DNA of 16,118 nt, taken from Bacillota bacterium. GTDB lineage: Bacteria > Bacillota > UBA994 > UBA5500. The notes below the pieces were generated by a model that was not told the origin of the DNA, did not search any database, and saw nothing but the letters and a program-made list of their open reading frames with translations. Below, piece by piece: positions 1-7,500 of this stretch. The stretch spans positions 1 through 16,118 of the forward strand of contig JAEZJZ010000105.1 of assembly GCA_023436245.1 (NCBI GenBank). Direction: 5' to 3'. A program made the position numbers and the translations under genes. How positions within the stretch are numbered: the stretch's first letter is position 1; each line of letters begins with the position of its first letter.

Positions 1-228
1 CGGGCTGGGCGCTGCCCGCTGCGCCGCCCCCCCCCCCGCTACGAGGGACAAAATGAACAGTCTCGCAGGCTGTGGTGCCGAGATTGGCTCGGTAAGCCTC
101 AACGGGGCACAAGTTGGACTGTCTCGCATGCAGGAAGGCAGCATCCATAACATCGATCTTCGCTTGCGAGCATCAGATGGCACCAGCAGCAGCACGCAGT
201 GTTGCTGACTAAGGGGAGGTAAGATAAC
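1..228. other. 5' non-coding or unassigned stretch
   Basis: No recognisable gene was found here. All three forward frames are open at the left edge. One ends with a stop at 54-56, one at 148-150 and one at 206-208, so the end of an upstream gene may lie here but cannot be identified. A run of 11 C (27-37) would make any reading frame unreliable if miscalled. Small inverted repeats occur: arms 78-82 and 88-92 (CCGAG/CTCGG), and arms 187-195 and 199-207 (9 pairs including one G-U, loop GCA). The second lies just before the darA ribosome binding site. No convincing promoter or T-tract terminator was seen. In relatives tmk often lies upstream of darA, but nothing here resembles its end. Confidence 0.5.
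53..208 (+). CDS. possible 51-aa ORF, doubtful
   Basis: An ATG at 53 opens a 51-codon frame ending in TGA at 206-208, and the frame remains open upstream to the window edge. I do not recognise the protein. It is rich in Ser and Gly and ends Thr-Gln-Cys-Cys, with no obvious domain or membrane segment. No good Shine-Dalgarno sequence precedes the ATG. It could be the end of a gene entering from the left, or chance coding across a structured leader. I consider it more likely not to be a gene. Confidence 0.12.
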   Translation: MNSLAGCGAEIGSVSLNGAQVGLSRMQEGSIHNIDLRLRASDGTSSSTQCC

Positions 229-561
229 ATGAAGTTGATCGTGGCTGTCGTGCAGGACAAGGATAGTGTCCGTTTGGTTGAACGTTTGGTTGAATATAAT
301 TTCCGTGCCACCAAGCTGGCCAGCACTGGAGGATTTCTCAAGTCCGGTAACACCACCCTGCTCATTGGTGTCGAGGAGAAGGCCGTGCCGCGCGTGATCG
401 ACATCATTAGGGAGATCTGTCACGCCAGAGAACAACTGATTACCCCCATGGCTCCAGTTGGCAGCAATTCTGTGGAGAGCTATGTGCCCTATCCGATCGA
501 GGTACTCGTGGGTGGTGCGACTGTGTTTGTTCTGGATGTGGAGAAGTTTGTCCGCGTATGA
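229..561 (+). CDS. darA: cyclic-di-AMP receptor DarA/PstA (YaaQ family)
   Basis: This is a small cytoplasmic PII-like trimeric protein that binds the second messenger cyclic di-AMP; its downstream partner in this family is unsettled. At 110 aa it matches the family's normal length. The N-terminus MKLIVAVVQD and the T33-G-G-F-L-K-S-G-N41-T-T block are nearly identical to Bacillus subtilis YaaQ as I recall it. Residues reported to contact c-di-AMP in PstA/DarA are present: N24, R26, T28, G35, F36, L37, N41 and G47. The C-terminal Y-V-P-Y-P and G-G-A-T-V-F-V-L blocks are also kept. The ATG at 229 is preceded by AAGGGGAGGT (211-220) at normal spacing. Its stop overlaps the next start (ATGA, 558-561), indicating translational coupling with yaaR. 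Identification is secure. Confidence 0.95.
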   Translation: MKLIVAVVQDKDSVRLVERLVEYNFRATKLASTGGFLKSGNTTLLIGVEEKAVPRVIDIIREICHAREQLITPMAPVGSNSVESYVPYPIEVLVGGATVFVLDVEKFVRV

Positions 562-1001
562 AAGTTCCCCCGTCTCGCCAAAATGGTAGCCGGGCTGCTG
601 CCCCTGCCTCTTCGGGGCAGGCTGGCAAAGCACCGGCTATTCCTTTTTCCGCCTATCTGCAAGGGGAGGCCGAGGCCGTGCGCAAGGCCAAGTTGGACAA
701 GCTGCATCAGGAACTGATGGATATGGCTGAGCGGCTCTCTCTGGCCAGCCCTCTGTCTGAATGGGAGACCTTCCGGCAAGGGGTTGCGTCCTACCTGGCA
801 GAGGTGAAGAAACACTACCTTTCACGTCGGTCACGCGTTCCGGATCGCGCCGGCAATCAGCGCTTGCTGGTGCTGATCGAACAGGCCGACAAGGAGTTGT
901 CAGCCCTTAGTCTGGAGTTTCTCATTTCGGCTCAGGACGACCTTGACGTCTTGGCTAGACTGAAGCGCTTGACGGGATTGTTGCTGGACATTAGATCGTG
1001 A
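558..1001 (+). CDS. yaaR: YaaR family protein (DUF327)
   Basis: This 147-aa protein belongs to the DUF327/YaaR family, whose function is unknown; B. subtilis YaaR is about 146 aa. The first 40 or so residues are low-complexity and basic. The rest is predicted mostly alpha-helical, with a conserved central segment (E-T-F-R near residue 75, then V-x-x-Y-L-x-E-V) and a C-terminal helix ending L-T-G-L-L-L-D-I. There is no signal peptide or membrane segment. The start overlaps the darA stop by four bases, so the two are probably co-translated. The position between darA and holB is the standard Bacillota arrangement and supports the assignment. Context ties it loosely to c-di-AMP or replication functions, but no mechanism can be inferred. 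Confidence 0.88.
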   Translation: MKVPPSRQNGSRAAAPASSGQAGKAPAIPFSAYLQGEAEAVRKAKLDKLHQELMDMAERLSLASPLSEWETFRQGVASYLAEVKKHYLSRRSRVPDRAGNQRLLVLIEQADKELSALSLEFLISAQDDLDVLARLKRLTGLLLDIRS

Positions 1002-1009
1002 GGTGAACC

Positions 1010-1858
1010 ATGGTCAGGCCAGAGTTTCAGGGGCACCATACAGCTCAAAGAATTCTACAGAATCAACTGAACAGTGGCCGCTTGAGTCACGCTTACCTCT
1101 TCGCCGGGCCCGCCAAGATAGGCAAGTTGGGGGCGGCACGCGCCTTCGCGGCGGCCATTAACTGCAAGCGGCGCCAAATGGCGTGTGATTGCGCTGCCTG
1201 CACAATCAACCCGGAGGCCCAGCACCCTGACCTGCATTTACTGAGGCCGGACGGCAACAGCATCAAGCTGCAGCAAGTCAGATCGCTGTTGTCGCAGGTC
1301 AGTCTCACCCCCAATCAGGGTGTGCGTCGCATCTTCATTATTGAGGCAGCAGACCACTTAACCAGGGAGGCTGCCAATGCCCTACTGTTGACGCTGGAAG
1401 AGCCTAGCGCCAGCGCACTCTTCATCTTGACGGCCGACGGCCCGATTCTGCCAACCATTATGTCACGGTGTCAGGTGATCCAGTTTCACCGTGGGGGGCA
1501 GCCGGAACAGGAAGAATCGTCTGCGGAGACGGAAGCCCTGGCACTTTTTGAGCAGATTGCGCGGAGCGCGGTCATGGACAGGTCTCGCTTTGCCGAGGAA
1601 ATTGCCTCCTCGGTTGAACGGACTGACGTCTTCCTGGCTACAATATTGGATGTACTGCGGGTCTTGTTCGTCGGGGCGAGCGGAGGCAATCCGCACTCGC
1701 CTAGAGACCGATCGGGGTTCGAGCGGTTTGGGCACCTCTTTCCCAGTAGTGCGACTGAGTTGGCAGACAGATGTCAGGCGGTCGTCGACGCAGAGCGTAT
1801 GCTCACTGCGAACGTGAACAGGCGCCTGATCATTGAGCAGTTGTTGTTTTCCCTATAG
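1010..1858 (+). CDS. holB: DNA polymerase III delta' subunit
   Basis: Delta' is a clamp-loader subunit that, with the DnaX and delta subunits, loads the beta sliding clamp onto primed DNA. The 282-aa protein has the AAA+ fold order. A degenerate Walker A (G33-P-A-K-I-G-K39-L40) lacks the Ser/Thr after Lys, as expected for this non-hydrolysing subunit. Four cysteines of the zinc module follow at C52, C59, C61 and C64; the middle spacing is C-x-C rather than the common C-x-x-C. Next come the E-A-A-D-H-L-T-x-x-A-A-N-A-L-L-x-x-L-E-E-P box and the S-R-C motif (MSRCQVI). It is somewhat shorter than the Bacillus homologue (about 330 aa). The ATG at 1010 follows GAGGTG (1000-1005), which overlaps the yaaR stop. 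Confidence 0.95.
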   Translation: MVRPEFQGHHTAQRILQNQLNSGRLSHAYLFAGPAKIGKLGAARAFAAAINCKRRQMACDCAACTINPEAQHPDLHLLRPDGNSIKLQQVRSLLSQVSLTPNQGVRRIFIIEAADHLTREAANALLLTLEEPSASALFILTADGPILPTIMSRCQVIQFHRGGQPEQEESSAETEALALFEQIARSAVMDRSRFAEEIASSVERTDVFLATILDVLRVLFVGASGGNPHSPRDRSGFERFGHLFPSSATELADRCQAVVDAERMLTANVNRRLIIEQLLFSL

Positions 1859-1902
1859 TATGGACCGCTGCGGGGACGTTTCGGTCAGAAGGAGTGGGAG
1901 CA

Positions 1903-2616
1903 TTGCCAAGCGTGGTAGGTGTGCGTTTCAAGCGCGCCGGGAAAGTCTATTACTTTGACCCGGCCGGTATTGTCTTGGTTAAGGGAGACAATGTGGTGGT
2001 GGAAACCGCCAGAGGGCTGGAGTATGGTTCAGTCGTCAGTAACCCCAAGGAGATTCCGGAGGACAGTGTAGTCGCCCCTTTGAAAGCTGTGGTGCGCAAG
2101 TCGACAGAGGAGGATGACAGGCAGCTCGCGGAAATGCAGCGCAAAGAGACGGAAGCATTCACCGTGGCACTGGAGCGCATCTCTGCCCACGGGCTGGATA
2201 TGAAGCTAGTGGATGTTGAGTACACGTTTGATATGAGTAAGGTGATCTTCTACTTCACCGCCGAGGGTCGTGTGGATTTTCGGGAACTGGTGAAGGATCT
2301 GGCTTCCATCTTCCGTACCCGCATTGAGCTCAGGCAGATTGGGGTACGTGATGAGGCCAAGATGCTGGGTGGGCTGGGCACTTGTGGACGCGCACTCTGC
2401 TGCAGTACTTTCCTTGGCGATTTTGCTCCGGTGTCGATCAAGATGGCCAAGGAGCAGAATCTCTCTTTGAACCCAACCAAGATATCCGGGCTTTGCGGTC
2501 GTTTGATGTGCTGTCTGCGCTATGAGTCTGAGCTTTCGCTGGACAAGAACAATCGCGGACCCAGGGAACAGCGGCAGAATAACAGTGAAGAAAATTCGGG
2601 TCAGTCCGGTCGCTGA
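1903..2616 (+). CDS. ricT: RicT/YaaT, PSP1-domain iron-sulfur protein, short C-terminus
   Basis: RicT is part of the RicA-RicF-RicT complex, which assists RNase Y-dependent mRNA maturation in B. subtilis and affects sporulation, competence and biofilm formation. Nearly all of the PSP1 core matches YaaT, including R-V-D-F-R-E-L-V-K-D-L-A-S-I-F-R-T-R. The six conserved cysteines are kept at C161, C166, C167, C198, C203 and C204 when counted from the TTG at 1903; this family carries Fe-S clusters. I prefer that TTG, which gives MPSVVGVRFK. AAGGAG at 1889-1894 is well placed for it but overlaps the alternative in-frame GTG at 1894. The protein has 237 residues. Shortly after the last cysteine pair it ends in a polar tail, lacking roughly the last 40 residues of the Bacillus protein (about 275 aa). 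Confidence 0.93.
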   Translation: MPSVVGVRFKRAGKVYYFDPAGIVLVKGDNVVVETARGLEYGSVVSNPKEIPEDSVVAPLKAVVRKSTEEDDRQLAEMQRKETEAFTVALERISAHGLDMKLVDVEYTFDMSKVIFYFTAEGRVDFRELVKDLASIFRTRIELRQIGVRDEAKMLGGLGTCGRALCCSTFLGDFAPVSIKMAKEQNLSLNPTKISGLCGRLMCCLRYESELSLDKNNRGPREQRQNNSEENSGQSGR

Positions 2617-2620
2617 CCGA

Positions 2621-3382
2621 GTGCCTGCTACGCTTCACCCGGGAGAGCGGCTGGATGATCTGTTGATCGACGGCCTGCAGATCATCCAGGACGATTCGGA
2701 GTTTCGCTTTTCGATCGATGCGGTGCTCCTGGCTCACTTTGCCACCCTGCGCCGAGGAGATCGCGTGGTCGATTTGGGGACAGGTACCGGCATCATCCCG
2801 TTGTTGCTTTGCACTCGAGCCGAGTTATCAAACATCATCGGGGTGGAGATTCAGCCGGAGGTAGCAGTTCGCGCCGTCAGAAGCGTGGAGCATAATGGAC
2901 TCGGTCAGTTGATTCAGATCGTGCAGGGCGACCTGCGGGAGATTGATCGGGTACTGACGGGGTTGCGGGTGGATCTGGTAACTGCCAACCCGCCATACCT
3001 CCCGGTCGGCAGCGGCGTCTCTTCTCCCAAGGAGTCGGTCGCGTTGGCTCGGCACGAGGTCTGCTGCAACCTGGAGGATGTGGTGCGGTCTGCCGCCTAT
3101 CTCCTCGGCAGCGGCGGACGGTTTGCCCTAGTGCACCGCCCTGAACGGTTAGTCGAAATCCTCTCGCTGATGGTAGCTTACCGGCTGGTGCCAAAGAGGC
3201 TGCGCTTGGTTCATCCACGAGTAGATCAGGAGGCGAAGATGGTGTTGGTTGAGGGCGTACGAGATGCTCGTCCGGGGCTGAGAACGCTGCCGCCTTTGGT
3301 TGTGCTTGCAGGGAAGGACTATTCACCAGAAATCAAGACCATTTATCGTGAAAGACCGCGGCGCCAAGCGCCGCTCCGGTGA
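2621..3382 (+). CDS. tRNA1(Val) A37 N6-methyltransferase-like protein (YabB/TrmN6 family)
   Basis: This is a class I SAM-dependent methyltransferase of the YabB/TrmN6 family, predicted to methylate N6 of adenine, probably A37 of a tRNA as E. coli TrmN6 does. From the GTG at 2621 it has 253 aa, close to Bacillus YabB (about 247). SAM motif I is D51-L-G-T-G-T-G57. The catalytic N123-P-P-Y126 motif is typical of N6-adenine enzymes. The family N-terminus G-E-R-L-D-D-L-L precedes R-F-S-I-D-A-V-L-L. Start choice is uncertain: the same frame is open from ATG 2522 and GTG 2585, either of which would overlap ricT, and no start has a strong ribosome binding site. I chose 2621 for family length and the four-base gap after ricT. 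The yazA gene found next to yabB in Bacillus is absent. Exact substrate is inferred. Confidence 0.85.
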   Translation: MPATLHPGERLDDLLIDGLQIIQDDSEFRFSIDAVLLAHFATLRRGDRVVDLGTGTGIIPLLLCTRAELSNIIGVEIQPEVAVRAVRSVEHNGLGQLIQIVQGDLREIDRVLTGLRVDLVTANPPYLPVGSGVSSPKESVALARHEVCCNLEDVVRSAAYLLGSGGRFALVHRPERLVEILSLMVAYRLVPKRLRLVHPRVDQEAKMVLVEGVRDARPGLRTLPPLVVLAGKDYSPEIKTIYRERPRRQAPLR

Positions 3383-3386
3383 CCAT

Positions 3387-4223
3387 ATGAGCGGTACGCT
3401 TTATTTCTGCGCCACTCCTATCGGTAATCTGCAGGACGTCACCCTGCGCTTGCTGGATACTCTGCGGGCAGTCGACTTAATTGCCGCTGAAGACACTCGC
3501 CACACTCGTAAGCTGCTCACCCATTTTGATATTCATCGTCCGTTGACCAGCTTGCACGAGCACAATGAGCAACAGAAAGCCGACGAAATTGTGGCCAAGG
3601 TGCTGGCGGGACAATCCGTGGCTGTTGTCAGCGATGCCGGCATGCCCGGAATCTCAGATCCAGGGGCTAAGCTGGTGCAGGTGGCTGCGATCAGTGGTGT
3701 ACCGATGACTGTCATTCCAGGCCCCTCCGCCGCCTTGACGGGTCTCGTGATCAGTGGTTTGGACACCAGTCGTTTTGTGTTCTTGGGGTTTCCTCCAAGG
3801 GGCAAGGCAGAGCGACAGGACTGGTTGCGGAGTCTGGAGTCCCTTCCGTTCACGCTGATCTTCTACGAGGCACCTCATCGTCTCCGCCAGTTTCTCAATG
3901 GCCTTAATCTGCTTTGGCCGGAGAGAATAGCAGCCGTTGCGCGTGAGCTGACCAAGCAGTACGAGGAAGTGAAGCGAGGGACTGTTGGCGAACTTGCGGC
4001 ATTCTTTCAAGAGAACGAGCCGCGGGGCGAGTTCGTGGTGCTCGTTTCCGGCTCCACGGGGAGTTCGCAAATGGATGATCAACAGTCGCTGGATCTGACC
4101 GGGGGGGTAGCCGAGGTCCACCGATTGGTGGAGCAAGGAGAAGAAGCCAGTGTAGCCATCAAGTCGGTGGCAAAGCAGCACGGCCTCTCTCGCCGCGAGC
4201 TCTATAACCTCTACCACCGTTAA
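3387..4223 (+). CDS. rsmI: 16S rRNA (cytidine-1402-2'-O)-methyltransferase RsmI
   Basis: RsmI methylates the 2'-OH of C1402 in 16S rRNA at the decoding centre, using SAM; RsmH modifies the base of the same nucleotide. The 278-aa protein shows the tetrapyrrole-methylase fold typical of the family. Motifs are A-T-P-I-G-N-L at residues 9-15, A-E-D-T-R-x-T-x-K-L, S82-D-A-G-M-P-G-I-S-D-P-G93, I-P-G-P-S-A, G-F-P-P-R-G-K and F-Y-E-A-P-H-R. The C-terminal helical segment (S-V-A-K-Q-H-G-L-S-R-R-E-L-Y) is the small domain seen in Bacillus YabC. The frame is open upstream to 3300, but ATG 3387 aligns with the family N-terminus and lies four bases after the preceding stop, with GGTGA as a weak ribosome binding site. 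It is probably the last gene of its transcription unit, although no strong terminator follows. Confidence 0.95.
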   Translation: MSGTLYFCATPIGNLQDVTLRLLDTLRAVDLIAAEDTRHTRKLLTHFDIHRPLTSLHEHNEQQKADEIVAKVLAGQSVAVVSDAGMPGISDPGAKLVQVAAISGVPMTVIPGPSAALTGLVISGLDTSRFVFLGFPPRGKAERQDWLRSLESLPFTLIFYEAPHRLRQFLNGLNLLWPERIAAVARELTKQYEEVKRGTVGELAAFFQENEPRGEFVVLVSGSTGSSQMDDQQSLDLTGGVAEVHRLVEQGEEASVAIKSVAKQHGLSRRELYNLYHR

Positions 4224-4282
4224 GTGAGTTGGGGTGCTTAGGGCAGCGAAGCGAGGCCGTCCCAGGGTGTTGGTAGGCTTGC

Positions 4283-4311
4283 TTGACGTTGTCAAGGGGT
4301 TGTGTTATTAT
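4283..4311 (+). promoter_or_regulatory. predicted SigA promoter for rpoB-rpoC
   Basis: A -35 box TTGACG (4283-4288) and a -10 box TATTAT (4306-4311) are separated by 17 bp, one mismatch each from consensus. Transcription would start near 4318, leaving a leader of about 180 bases. The -35 lies inside a symmetric CTTGACGTTGTCAAG (4282-4296; six-base arms, three-base centre), which could be an operator or chance. Confidence 0.75.
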
Positions 4312-4340
4312 TTTATATTGCACGAATAGGGACGCAAGAC

Positions 4341-4375
4341 ATGCCTTTTTTCTATGGATTACATACTGAAGGCAT
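4341..4375 (+). other. inverted repeat in rpoB leader
   Basis: Arms ATGCCTT (4341-4347) and AAGGCAT (4369-4375) are perfectly complementary and enclose a 21-base T-rich loop. A seven-pair RNA stem is possible early in the leader transcript. It has no T-tract directly after it, so it is not a terminator. The role is unknown. Confidence 0.4.
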
Positions 4376-4400
4376 ATTTCGGTAATAATCCGTAGGTAGT

Positions 4401-4431
4401 GGGGGCGCGGGTAGGCTGGCTTCGCGCTTCC
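4401..4431 (+). other. GC-rich hairpin in rpoB leader
   Basis: GGGGGCGCG (4401-4409) can pair with CGCGCTTCC (4423-4431) in nine pairs, two of them G-U, around a 13-base loop. It directly abuts the terminator-like hairpin at 4432, so the two could stack or compete. Confidence 0.45.
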
Positions 4432-4455
4432 AAGGGGTGTCTTATCCCTTTTTTT
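4432..4455 (+). terminator. possible weak attenuator in rpoB leader
   Basis: AAGGG (4432-4436) can pair with CCCTT (4446-4450), and the T-run 4449-4455 supplies a seven-T tract. The stem is short, so termination would be partial at best, as in an attenuator. The same CCCTT could instead pair with AAGGG of the rpoB ribosome binding site (4484-4488). This gives two mutually exclusive folds. Confidence 0.35.
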
Positions 4456-4500
4456 GGCTTTCTGCTGCTATTAACTAGGGTTTAAGGGGTGAAGAATCTA

Positions 4501-7500
4501 ATGTACAAACCCATCCCAGCGGGCTTGCGCACTCGTCAGTCCTTCGGTCGGATCGAAGAAGTCCTCCAGATGCCTGACCTGATTGAGATTCAGCTGGATT
4601 CGATGCGATCCTTCATCGACGAGGGGCTTGCTGAGACCTTCCGCGACATCTCCCCCATTACTGACTTCACCGGTAATCTGGTGCTTGAGTTCATCGACTA
4701 CCAGTTTGGGGAGCCTAAGTATTCCGTGGATGAGTGCAAGGAGCGAGATGTCACCTATGCTGCGCCTTTGCGGGTCAAGGCTCGCTTGGTCAACAAGGAG
4801 ACAGGAGAGGTTAAGGAACAGGAAGTCTTTATGGGGGATTTCCCTCTGATGACCGAAAACGGTACCTTTATCTACAATGGCGCGGAGCGGGTTGTCGTCA
4901 GCCAGCTAGTCCGGTCTCCTGGCGCCTATTACAACGAAAACTTCGATAATAACGGCCACAGGCTGTTTGGAGCAACCCTGATACCGAACCGTGGTGCTTG
5001 GTTAGAGATGGAGACAGACGCCAATGACGTCGTTTCTGTACGCGTTGATCGCACGCGCAAGATACCAGCCACGGTCTTGTTGCGTGCCCTGGGTTATGGT
5101 TCAAATGCACAAATATGGCGCATTTTTGGTGAAGAGGCTCCTTTGCAGCCTAGCTTTGACAAGGATGCGACAGAGACAGAAAACGACGGCTTATTGGAGA
5201 TCTACAAGCGGCTGAGACCTGGCGAGCCACCCACGGTGGACAGCGCTAAGTCTTTGCTGCATTCCTTGTTCTTCGATCCGCGGCGCTATGACCTTGCTCA
5301 CGTGGGTCGCTATAAGCTGTACAAGAAATTATCAATGAAACGCCGGGTTCTGAACAAAGTCTCGGCTGAGACTGTCGTTGCCCGTGAAACCTTGCTGCAA
5401 CCGGCAGTGAAGGCGACTGATCCGCGCCCACCTGTGGCGCCGGGAGCTGTTCTGTTCGCCGCCGGCGAAGTGATCGTGGAAGCCGGTCAGCGCATCTCGC
5501 GCCGGATTGCCGAGCGCTTAGAGGCGGCCGGCATCAACGAGATTCATCTGCTCGTGGACATGACCAAGCGGGTGAAAGTGATTGGTAACGGTTTGTATCG
5601 CCAGACATGGCAATCGGCTGTTGCCGGGCGCCGCTTGGCGCTTGACGTCAAGCTGGCGGACGGCAAGTTGCTGTTGCCCTCCGGTGCCGAGTTACACGAA
5701 GAAAATCTTGCCCTGCTGGAGCAAAATTACGAGAATCTCGCTGAAAAGCGGGTTATTCTGCAGGGTAAACGCGCGGTGGAGGAAATGGTCCTCACCGACC
5801 GTCATCTGCCTAGCCAGGATAAACACGTCTCGCGTGACGACATCATCTCTGCGGTCAACTACATGCTCTGCCTGATGCAGGGCTTGGGTAACACCGATGA
5901 CATTGACCATCTCGGCAACAGACGCTTGCGCTCCATTGGGGAGTTGCTGCAAAACCAATTTCGCATTGGCCTTTCGCGCATGGAGCGGGTGGTCAAGGAA
6001 CGCATGACCATTCAGGACGTGGATGTGATTACTCCCCAGGCCTTGATCAATATTCGCCCAGTAGTGGCTTCCATCAAGGAGTTCTTTGGCAGTTCACAGC
6101 TCTCGCAGTTCATGGACCAAACCAATCCGTTGGCAGAACTGGCCCACAAGCGCCGCTTGAGTGCGCTTGGGCCCGGTGGCCTCTCTAGGGATCGCGCCGG
6201 CGTGGAAGTGCGTGACGTGCATCATTCCCACTATGGTCGTATCTGTCCGATTGAGACGCCAGAAGGTCCCAACGTTGGTCTGATTGGCAACCTGAGTACC
6301 TACGCCCGTATCAATCAATACGGGTTCATCGAGACCCCTTACCGGGTCGTTGACAAGGAAAATGGGCGCGTCACCAATGATCTGGAGTATCTAACTGCCG
6401 ATGAAGAGGACGAGTTCATCGTCGCTCAGGCCAACGCTCTACTTGACGAGAACGACTACTTCAAGGAAGAGCGCGTCACTGTTCGCTTCAAAGAAGAGGT
6501 GAAACTGGTGCCTCCGCAAGAAGTGGACTACATGGACGTATCGCCCAAGCAGGTGTTCAGCGCTCCCACTACCTTGATCCCTTTCCTGGAGCATGATGAT
6601 GCCAGCCGTGCCCTGATGGGCGCCAACATGATGAAGCAGGCGGTGCCGTTGCTCCGTCCCGAGGCTCCGTTGGTTGGTACCGGCATGGAGTACAAGGCTG
6701 CGTATGACTCCGGCAGTCTGGTCATCGCCAAGCGCGCCGGTGTCGTTTACCGGGTCAGCTCTAAAGAAGTGGTGATCGAGACAGAGTCCGGCGCAAAGGA
6801 CACCTACAAGCTGCTCAAGTTCAAGCGTTCTAACCAGGGCACCTGCATCAATCAGCGCCCGATTGTGCACCAGGGACAAGTGATCGATAAAGGCCAGGTG
6901 TTGGCTGACGGTCCTAGTACCGAAGAGGGTGAGTTGGCTCTCGGACGCAATGTACTTTGTGCATTTATGCCTTGGGGTGGCTACAATTACGAGGATGCGA
7001 TTCTGATCAGTGAGCGCATGGTGATGGAGGACGTGTTCACCTCCATTCACATTGAAGAATATGAGTCCGAAGCCCGTGACACCAAGTTGGGGCCAGAAGA
7101 GATTACCCGCGATATTCCGAACGTGGGCGAGGAGATGCTGAAGGATCTGGACGATCGCGGCATCATTCGCATCGGCGCAGAAGTCCGCTCCGGAGATATT
7201 CTGGTCGGCAAAGTGACACCCAAGGGCGAGACCGAGCTGACGGCAGAGGAGCGCTTGCTCCGGGCAATCTTTGGTGAAAAGGCCCGTGAAGTCCGCGACA
7301 CTTCGCTCAAGGTACCCCACGGTGAAGCCGGCAAGATCGTTGATGTCCGGGTCTTCACCCGCGAGAATGGCGATGAACTACCCCCTGGCGTGAACATGCT
7401 GGTGCGGGTGTACATCGCTCAGAAACGGAAGATCTCTGAAGGAGACAAGATGGCCGGCCGCCACGGTAACAAGGGCGTCATCGCCCGCATTCTACCGGTG

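Larger units (their letters stand above)
4224..4500 (+). promoter_or_regulatory. rsmI-rpoB intergenic leader region
   Basis: These 277 bases contain no gene. They hold a SigA-type promoter (4283-4311) and about 180 bases of leader before rpoB. Within the leader are an inverted repeat (4341-4347 with 4369-4375), a GC-rich hairpin (4401-4431), a terminator-like hairpin with seven T (4432-4455) and the rpoB ribosome binding site (4484-4489). No strong terminator for rsmI was seen at the left end. In most relatives the genes for L10 and L12 would be here. Confidence 0.7.

Noticed and set aside
1..228. T-box or other known riboswitch upstream of darA
   Set aside because: No T-box antiterminator core or other familiar conserved riboswitch sequence could be found.
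4489..4500. GTG at 4489 as the rpoB start
   Set aside because: It overlaps the AAGGGG ribosome binding site, while ATG 4501 is properly spaced and gives the family N-terminus.
6091..6162. rifampicin-resistance changes in rpoB
   Set aside because: The key positions D539, H549 and S554 carry the normal sensitive residues.
6439..7320. 293-codon open frame on the minus strand
   Set aside because: It is antisense to conserved rpoB and has low-complexity His/Leu-rich composition typical of a shadow frame.
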